Part shown: positions 12,477 to 17,378 of the stretch, in pieces | Position numbering within the stretch: the first letter of the stretch is position 1 | Layout of the letters: each line of letters begins with the position of its first letter | NCBI GenBank assembly: GCA_947385185.1 | Contig: CANDJX010000018.1 | Span: 1-17,378 of the forward strand | Length of the DNA: 17,378 nucleotides | Direction of reading: 5' to 3' | DNA from: an uncultured Clostridia bacterium | GTDB lineage: Bacteria; Bacillota; Clostridia; Christensenellales; Pumilibacteraceae | Made by a program: the position numbers and the translations under genes | The notes under the pieces: model-generated | Databases searched by the model: none | Seen by the model: the letters and a program-made list of their open reading frames with translations, nothing else | Told to the model about the DNA's origin: nothing

Positions 12477-15200
12477 TTGCCGACCGACAGCGGAAATGCG
12501 AGCGGACAGCTTAAGATCAACGAATTCAATCCGAGCATTTATACCGGAACGGAAGCCTCTTGCGCGGGCACGGTAGGCGTAGTCTTTATCGGTCGTTTCG
12601 GCGGAGAGTCCGCCGACCTGTTCAAGGGCGAGTATACGGACGGTACTCCTCATCAGCTTGCTCTTTCGGTAAACGAAAAAGAAATGCTGGAATTCGCAAA
12701 GACGAATTGCGACAAGGTTGTCGTAATAATAAACTCCTCGAACCAGATGGAACTCGGCGTGCTCGAAGCCGATGAAGGCGTCGATTCGATATTGCTTGTC
12801 GGCGGTCCGGGCGGTCTCGGTTTCAAATCGATGGCAAAGATACTTTGCGGCGACGTCAATCCGAGCGGCAGAACGGTCGACACGTATTATGCGAATTTCT
12901 CCGCCGATCCCGTATTGCAGAACTTCGGCGGTTACAGATATGTCAACTCCGGAGACATAGAAATTTGCGCGCAGCGCGATCTGAAACTGGTCAATCCGAA
13001 TTACCTCGAATACGAAGAGGGAATTTACATGGGTTATCGCTTCTACGAAACCGCTTATGCGGAAAAGGAAGCCAAACAGGCGGGTTCGGGCGATACCTGG
13101 TATAACGGTTGGAAAACCGCGTCGGACAAACGCGGCACCGGCGTTGTATATCCTTTCGGCTACGGTCTGTCGTACACCGAGTTCACTCAGGAAATAACCG
13201 GTATACGCGAATCGGACGGCAATATTTCGGTGGACGTAAAAGTTACCAACAGCGGAAGTAAAGCCGGAAAAGACGTAGTGCAGATATATTATTCCGCTCC
13301 GTATACGGATTACGATAAGCAGAACGGTATCGAGAAATCCGCAGTCGTGCTCGGGGGTTTTGCAAAGACCGACTTTCTTCAGCCCGCGGGTCAGAGCGGT
13401 AATTCGGCAACGGTCACGTTCGCAAAAGAGGAAATGGCTTCGTATTCGTATAAGCATGATAACGGAGACGGAACCAAAGGCGCATACATCCTTGGAAAAG
13501 GCGATTATGCGATCAGCCTTCGCAAGAACGCTCACGAACTTTACGGAACCGCCGCAAATTGCGAGAGAAAAGTGACCGTAAACGACACCGTAGTTTATTC
13601 GGGAGACAATCTCCGTAAATCGGAAAAAGACGCGCAGTCCGTTCTCAACGCAGACGGAACGGTTACCGAAATTCCGGCGAAGAAACAGTCCGATCCGAAT
13701 GCGAAATATCAAGCGGCAAGCAATAAGTGCGAAGACCTCAATACTTATATGAACGAGTCCGCAGTCACCAATCTTACCCGCGCGAATTGGGGCAGCGCAG
13801 TAGGCGAAGGTTCGTTCCCGACGGCTCCCGTTTCCGCCGGTTCGATGTACGTTGCGGAAGGTAACTGCCGCGGTACCTGCGAGATCACGACGCGCGTAAT
13901 GTCCGACGAGGTGAAAAAAACGGCAGTTATATCGAGAGGAAGCAATTTCTACGATTACGAAAACGACCCCGAGCTCGGCAACAAAGAGGGAAGCAAAATC
14001 TATGCTGCGGAAGCTCCTACGGAGGGCGCGGACAACGGTCTTAAAGCTTCCGATCTTAGAGGTCTGGACTATTATGACGAGATGTGGGATCTCCTTCTCG
14101 ATCAGCTGGATTTCACGAAGGATTACGATCAGATAAAGGCGATACTGTTTAACCATAACTATAACAGCGCCGCTATCGACAGCATAGGTCTGGATCAGGC
14201 GAATAACTTCGACGGTCCCGTAGATCTTACGATGGGATTCGGCGTACGTCCGGGCGATGGCGATACGACGGGCGCCGGAGCTTGCGCATATCCGTCCGAA
14301 GTCGTTGTGGCGGCAACGTACAATACGGCGCTTGTCGAAGAACTCGGCGAAGTGCTCGGACAGGAAGCGTTCCACTTCACGAGAGGCGAAGGCGTATACA
14401 CCGTAGGTTGGTATGCGCCCGGTCTGAATACTCACCGCAGTCCTTTCAACGGCAGAAACTTCGAGTATTACAGCGAGGACGGCTTGCTCGCCGGAAAAAT
14501 GGGTGCGGCTATCGTGTCCGGAGCTTCGAGTCAGGGACTTGTATGTTATATGAAACATTTCGTGATCAACGATAAAGAGCTGTTCCAGAAAATAACGTAT
14601 ACATGGTGTACCGAACAGACGCTCCGCGAGATATATCTTCGCTCTTACGAAATAACCATGAAAGAGGCAAGAACGACGCTTAAGTATGTTTCGGAAGGCA
14701 AGAACGTAAGCAAAGTCAAGCGTGCGGCGTCCGGTCTTATGACTTCGCACAACCATGTCGGAGCTACGTGGGCGGGTTCGCATTACAACCTCCTCACCGA
14801 AGTGGTACGCGGCGAATGGGGCTTCCAGGGCGTTGTCGTTACCGATAATGCTACCGGCGTCGCTACGAGCTTCGACAGAATGGTTCGCTCGGGCAACGAC
14901 TGCTGGATGGGCGCGAACATGGGCAACGCCTGCGCTTACGACATGACTTCGAATACGGCGAAAACAGCGATGAGAAACGCAATACACAATGTTGCGTACG
15001 CTTACGCGAACAGCAATCTGACGCAGGGCGCAGTTCCGGGCGCGATAATCTACTACGATATGTCACCCTGGGCAATCTGCTTCATGATTGGCGATATAAT
15101 CGTCGGACTGCTCGTGATCGGCGGCGTGGTATGGATCGTGATTCGCGTCCTCGACGAAAAGAAAAATCCCGAGAAGTATAAGAACAATCAGAGAGTATAA
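12477..15200 (+). CDS. GH3 glycoside hydrolase (beta-glucosidase type), domain-permuted, C-terminal membrane anchor, 5' end broken
   Basis: The domain order is reversed relative to most GH3 enzymes. First comes the alpha/beta sandwich (with upstream remnant; ILLVGGPGGLG, GDVNPSGRTVDTYY, GIYMGYRFYET, FGYGLSYTEF). Then a fibronectin III-like domain (NISVDVKVTNSGSKAGKDVVQIYYS). Last is the catalytic barrel (~570-860) with YMKHFVIND (K693, H694) and GFQGVVVTDN, whose D790 aligns with the GH3 nucleophile. This permuted order is known from Butyrivibrio and Ruminococcus enzymes. Residues ~869-889 form a single membrane helix followed by a basic tail, so the enzyme would be held at the cell surface and act on beta-linked oligosaccharides. 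The true N-terminus is lost: coding sequence starts at ~12240 out of frame, and TTG at 12477 is merely the first possible start, without a ribosome binding site. The enzyme is probably inactive as read. Confidence 0.88.
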   Translation: MPTDSGNASGQLKINEFNPSIYTGTEASCAGTVGVVFIGRFGGESADLFKGEYTDGTPHQLALSVNEKEMLEFAKTNCDKVVVIINSSNQMELGVLEADEGVDSILLVGGPGGLGFKSMAKILCGDVNPSGRTVDTYYANFSADPVLQNFGGYRYVNSGDIEICAQRDLKLVNPNYLEYEEGIYMGYRFYETAYAEKEAKQAGSGDTWYNGWKTASDKRGTGVVYPFGYGLSYTEFTQEITGIRESDGNISVDVKVTNSGSKAGKDVVQIYYSAPYTDYDKQNGIEKSAVVLGGFAKTDFLQPAGQSGNSATVTFAKEEMASYSYKHDNGDGTKGAYILGKGDYAISLRKNAHELYGTAANCERKVTVNDTVVYSGDNLRKSEKDAQSVLNADGTVTEIPAKKQSDPNAKYQAASNKCEDLNTYMNESAVTNLTRANWGSAVGEGSFPTAPVSAGSMYVAEGNCRGTCEITTRVMSDEVKKTAVISRGSNFYDYENDPELGNKEGSKIYAAEAPTEGADNGLKASDLRGLDYYDEMWDLLLDQLDFTKDYDQIKAILFNHNYNSAAIDSIGLDQANNFDGPVDLTMGFGVRPGDGDTTGAGACAYPSEVVVAATYNTALVEELGEVLGQEAFHFTRGEGVYTVGWYAPGLNTHRSPFNGRNFEYYSEDGLLAGKMGAAIVSGASSQGLVCYMKHFVINDKELFQKITYTWCTEQTLREIYLRSYEITMKEARTTLKYVSEGKNVSKVKRAASGLMTSHNHVGATWAGSHYNLLTEVVRGEWGFQGVVVTDNATGVATSFDRMVRSGNDCWMGANMGNACAYDMTSNTAKTAMRNAIHNVAYAYANSNLTQGAVPGAIIYYDMSPWAICFMIGDIIVGLLVIGGVVWIVIRVLDEKKNPEKYKNNQRV

Positions 15201-15251
15201 AACGCTTTGAACTCGTTTCGAAAGAGTTCGGGCGCCGAAAAATGAGCTGCG

Positions 15252-15289
15252 TCGCGACCGATTTCCGTGTGAAATCGGTCGCGATTTTT
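15252..15289 (+). terminator. Terminator after the GH3 gene
   Basis: A perfect 14-bp stem (15252-15265 with 15271-15284), loop CGTGT, and T5. It lies 51 bases beyond the GH3 stop and is one of the strongest hairpins in the window. Confidence 0.94.
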
Positions 15290-15384
15290 ATATAACCATA
15301 TACAAAAGGGCGGCGGCAGGGAAAATCGGGCGGTTTTATATTAAAGAAAATATAAATTGCAATAAAATTCCACATAATCTGCTC

Positions 15385-15413
15385 TTTACTTTTATTTTTC
15401 GATATGTTATTAT
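15385..15413 (+). promoter_or_regulatory. Promoter of the Gx transporter/rnf operon
   Basis: -35 TTTACT (15385-15390), a 17-base spacer ending in TGT, and -10 TATTAT (15408-15413, five of six), so an extended -10 is present. It lies ~50 bases before the ATG and just after the GH3 terminator, making this the likely start of the rnf transcript. Confidence 0.72.
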
Positions 15414-15463
15414 ATATAGCGTATGGACGGAAAGGACGGACAAACTTTCGGAGAATTTGCGGC

Positions 15464-15979
15464 ATGAAATCGCGCGGCGTACGCAGAATCGTTATGTCGG
15501 CGTGTTTCGCCGCGCTTTCGCTTGCTGTGTTCGTCATCGAGGCTCAACTTCCGCCGCTGTTCATTCCGGGAGCAAAGCTCGGACTTGCGAACATCTTTTC
15601 GCTTTTCGCGCTTCTGCTTTACGGTCCGGTCGAAGCCGTTGCGATCGTTCTCGTGCGGACGCTTCTCGGCTCGCTCATAACGGGCACGGTCGGTTCGCTC
15701 GTATACAGTCTTACCGCGGGCGTAATCGCGATCGCGGTTGCGAGTCTGCTCGCGTATACGGCGTTAAAACGCGTCAGCGTGATCGCGGTCAGCGTAGCCT
15801 GTGCCGTTTTGCACAACATAGTGCAGAATCTGGTTTTCGTACTGATTTCTTCGTCGCCCCAGATGCTCGTATATATGCCGTATCTCGCGCTCATCGGTGC
15901 GGCGAGCGGCGCGCTCGTGGGGGCGGCGGTTTATCTGCTTGTGAAACATTTACCTTATAAGACGCTCATCGGCGTCTGA
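15464..15979 (+). CDS. Gx transporter family membrane protein (COG4769)
   Basis: The start is ATG 15464, preceded by GGAG at 15450-15453; the frame further upstream overlaps the -10 region. The 171-residue protein has about five to six membrane helices. Family hallmarks are LPPLFIPGAKLGLANIFSLFALLLYGPVEA, VRTLLGSLITGTVGSLVYSLTAG and SVACAVLHNIVQNLV. The family was once labelled heptaprenyl diphosphate synthase component I but is now treated as a small transporter family related to ECF S-components; the substrate is unknown. In Clostridia it is commonly found next to rnf genes and flavin-attachment genes. Here it ends 11 bases before rnfC, so it is co-transcribed with the Rnf complex. A role in supplying a cofactor or precursor for Rnf assembly is inference. 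Confidence 0.87.
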   Translation: MKSRGVRRIVMSACFAALSLAVFVIEAQLPPLFIPGAKLGLANIFSLFALLLYGPVEAVAIVLVRTLLGSLITGTVGSLVYSLTAGVIAIAVASLLAYTALKRVSVIAVSVACAVLHNIVQNLVFVLISSSPQMLVYMPYLALIGAASGALVGAAVYLLVKHLPYKTLIGV

Positions 15980-15990
15980 CAGGAGGAACA

Positions 15991-17286
15991 TTGAAGAAAA
16001 TTAAAGGATTTTATTTCAGTCGCGGCGTTCACGTCCCCGACCGTAAGGCTACCGCAAGTCTGTCGATCGAGGATATGCCCGCACCCGAAATAGCGTCGCT
16101 ATCCACGTCTATGGCGCTCGGTAAGCCTGCGACTCCCGTAGTCGCCGTCGGCGACAAAGTCAAGGTCGGACAGCTTATCGCCGAGGCGAGCGGACCTATA
16201 AGCGGCAACGTGCATTCGAGCGTCAGCGGCGAAGTGGTCGCGATTTCTTCCGCGCCGAACGCCACGGGCGGTATAGAAACTTATATCGATATAAGAAACG
16301 ACGGCAAGGACGAAACGGCGTTTATGGAACCGCTCGGAAGCGACGCGACGAAAGAACAGCTTATAGCGCGTGCACGCGATGCCGGTCTCGTCGGCATGGG
16401 CGGAGCGGGTTTCCCGACGGCGGTCAAACTTTCGCCTCGGACGCCCGTCGACACTCTCGTCATAAACGGCGCGGAGTGCGAACCGTATCTGACGTGCGAC
16501 TGCCGGATCATGCTCGAGCATACGGACGAGATCGTGCGCGGCGCCCGATACTTCGCGAAGGCGCTCGGTATCGACAATATAATTATCGGCATAGAAGCGA
16601 ATAAGCCCGAGTGCATAGCGGCGTTCGAAAAGTACGACGACATAAAGGTCGTCGAGCTCAAAAAGCAATATCCTATGGGTGGCGAAAAGCAGCTCATATA
16701 CTGTACGACGAAGCGTAAAGTTCCGATCGGCAAGCTGCCCGCAGACGCGGGGTGCGACGTGCAGAACGTCGCTACGTGTCTGGCGATGTGCGAGGCTGTC
16801 GAACAAGGCAAACCGCTTATCGAGCGCGTAATGACGGTCGCGGGCGACGGGGTGGAAAACCCGAAGAATATTCGCGTACGGCTGGGTACGTCGCTCGTAT
16901 CCGTAGTCGATTTCTGCGGCGGCGCGAAAGAAAACGTCGTCAAGCTCGTCAGCGGCGGTCCGATGATGGGGTTTGCGATCGTGGGACTGTCCACGCCGAC
17001 CAAAAAGACTACAGGCGGCTTGCTTCTTCTGACAAGCGGCGAGATCGACGACTCGCACCCCACGCATTGCCTTTCCTGCGGCAAATGCGCGGACGTGTGT
17101 CCGATGCGCCTCATGCCGATGAATACGGTATTTTATACGAAAGCGGGCGATTACGAGGGCGCGGCGGTCATGGGCGGCGTTATGAACTGTATCGAATGCG
17201 GAGCGTGCGCTTACGTCTGCCCCGCAAAACAACCGCTTTTGCAGAACATACGGCTTGCAAAAGCCGAACTGAGAAAGAAGAAGTGA
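15991..17286 (+). CDS. rnfC: Electron transport complex subunit RnfC
   Basis: RnfC is the peripheral, NADH-side subunit of the Rnf complex, which couples electron flow between reduced ferredoxin and NAD+ to Na+ or H+ pumping across the membrane. The 431-residue chain has the N-terminal lipoyl-like region (GVHVPDRK, VGDKVKVGQLIAEASGPISGNVHSSVSGEV), the nucleotide/FMN-binding loop GMGGAGFPT (135-143), NGAECEPYLTCD, and two 4Fe-4S motifs: C360-x2-C363-x2-C366-x3-C370 and C400-x2-C403-x2-C406-x3-C410. All eight cysteines are present. The start is UUG at 15991, supported by AGGAGG at 15981-15986 and by the family's usual beginning (MKK, then GVHVP); no ATG is available nearby. rnfD follows after 10 bases. 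Confidence 0.96.
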   Translation: MKKIKGFYFSRGVHVPDRKATASLSIEDMPAPEIASLSTSMALGKPATPVVAVGDKVKVGQLIAEASGPISGNVHSSVSGEVVAISSAPNATGGIETYIDIRNDGKDETAFMEPLGSDATKEQLIARARDAGLVGMGGAGFPTAVKLSPRTPVDTLVINGAECEPYLTCDCRIMLEHTDEIVRGARYFAKALGIDNIIIGIEANKPECIAAFEKYDDIKVVELKKQYPMGGEKQLIYCTTKRKVPIGKLPADAGCDVQNVATCLAMCEAVEQGKPLIERVMTVAGDGVENPKNIRVRLGTSLVSVVDFCGGAKENVVKLVSGGPMMGFAIVGLSTPTKKTTGGLLLLTSGEIDDSHPTHCLSCGKCADVCPMRLMPMNTVFYTKAGDYEGAAVMGGVMNCIECGACAYVCPAKQPLLQNIRLAKAELRKKK

Positions 17287-17296
17287 GGAGAAGAAA

Positions 17297-17378
17297 ATGG
17301 ATCAGACAATAATTTCTACGTCCCCTCATATAAGATCGCGCGTGACTACGCGTCGGCTTATGATCGACGTGATCATTG
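17297..17378 (+). CDS. rnfD: Electron transport complex subunit RnfD, 5' end only
   Basis: ATG at 17297 follows GAGGAG (17285-17290) by six bases. The 27 visible codons encode MDQTIISTSPHIRSRVTTRR and then LMIDVII, matching the RnfD N-terminus (SPHIRS, then M.DVI at the first membrane helix). RnfD is an integral membrane subunit that carries covalently bound FMN. The gene runs off the window. The order Gx transporter-rnfC-rnfD predicts rnfG, E, A and B beyond the edge. Confidence 0.92.
   Translation, partial: MDQTIISTSPHIRSRVTTRRLMIDVII

Noticed and set aside
12375..14987. 870-residue open frame on the minus strand opposite the GH3 gene
   Set aside because: It lies antisense to clear GH3 motifs, has no ribosome binding site, and its translation is rich in R, H, V and I without recognisable domains. 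Host codons avoid stops on the opposite strand, which creates such shadows.
15404..15463. Upstream start of the Gx transporter-family protein at 15404
   Set aside because: It overlaps the extended -10 sequence, and the extra 20 residues are basic and unlike the family. ATG 15464 has a ribosome binding site.
16099..17232. 377-residue minus-strand frame inside rnfC
   Set aside because: It is antisense to an unambiguous rnfC with both iron-sulfur motifs.

Overview
The window looks like one end of a draft or metagenomic contig from an uncultured, Gram-positive, anaerobic member of the Clostridia. The pointers are an Rnf operon, a rubredoxin/flavin-reductase fusion, AgrC/LytTR-type signalling, an InlB-type repeat protein, a membrane-anchored GH3 enzyme, tRNAs with encoded CCA, and strong AGGAGG-like ribosome binding sites. 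The lineage call is inference; no rRNA is present. Bases 1-46 are not genomic: they are the end of Illumina P5, an 8-base index and the Read 1 adapter.

Layout. 47-588 is the C-terminal end of an InlB-repeat surface protein. 661-2181 is a GHKL histidine kinase whose N-terminal third looks like an unrelated four-helix membrane protein. 2261-2992 is rlmB, ending at a shared terminator that faces a minus-strand block: a DUF308/HdeD-like membrane protein, a flavin reductase-rubredoxin, and a small Amidase_6 protein. 5000-7200 is a strikingly AT-rich insert carrying one DUF262/DUF1524 (GmrSD/SspE-like) defence-type nuclease beside a minus-strand tRNA-Met/Glu/Val operon. Next come a minus-strand HtrA-like lipoprotein protease and, divergent from it, an operon of a ribbon-helix-helix/DUF815 ATPase fusion plus a helical protein of unknown function.

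10953-15200 is the most irregular part. An intact LytTR response regulator is translationally coupled to its sensor kinase, but the kinase breaks off at about the sixth membrane helix. It runs, through two apparent single-base deletions, into the beginning-truncated remainder of a domain-permuted, membrane-anchored GH3 glycosidase. This is either a real deletion fusion that has decayed or an assembly chimera. The adapter at the contig end and the second odd kinase fusion at 661-2181 make read-level checking essential before any biology is built on it. The window ends with a Gx transporter-family protein followed by rnfC and the start of rnfD, a normal energy-conservation operon.

Regulatory layout is unusually legible. 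Good sigma-A-type promoters precede the response regulator, the ATPase operon, the Gx/rnf operon, the flavin reductase and the tRNAs, and strong intrinsic terminators close most units. No CRISPR array, transposase, rRNA or phage gene was found.
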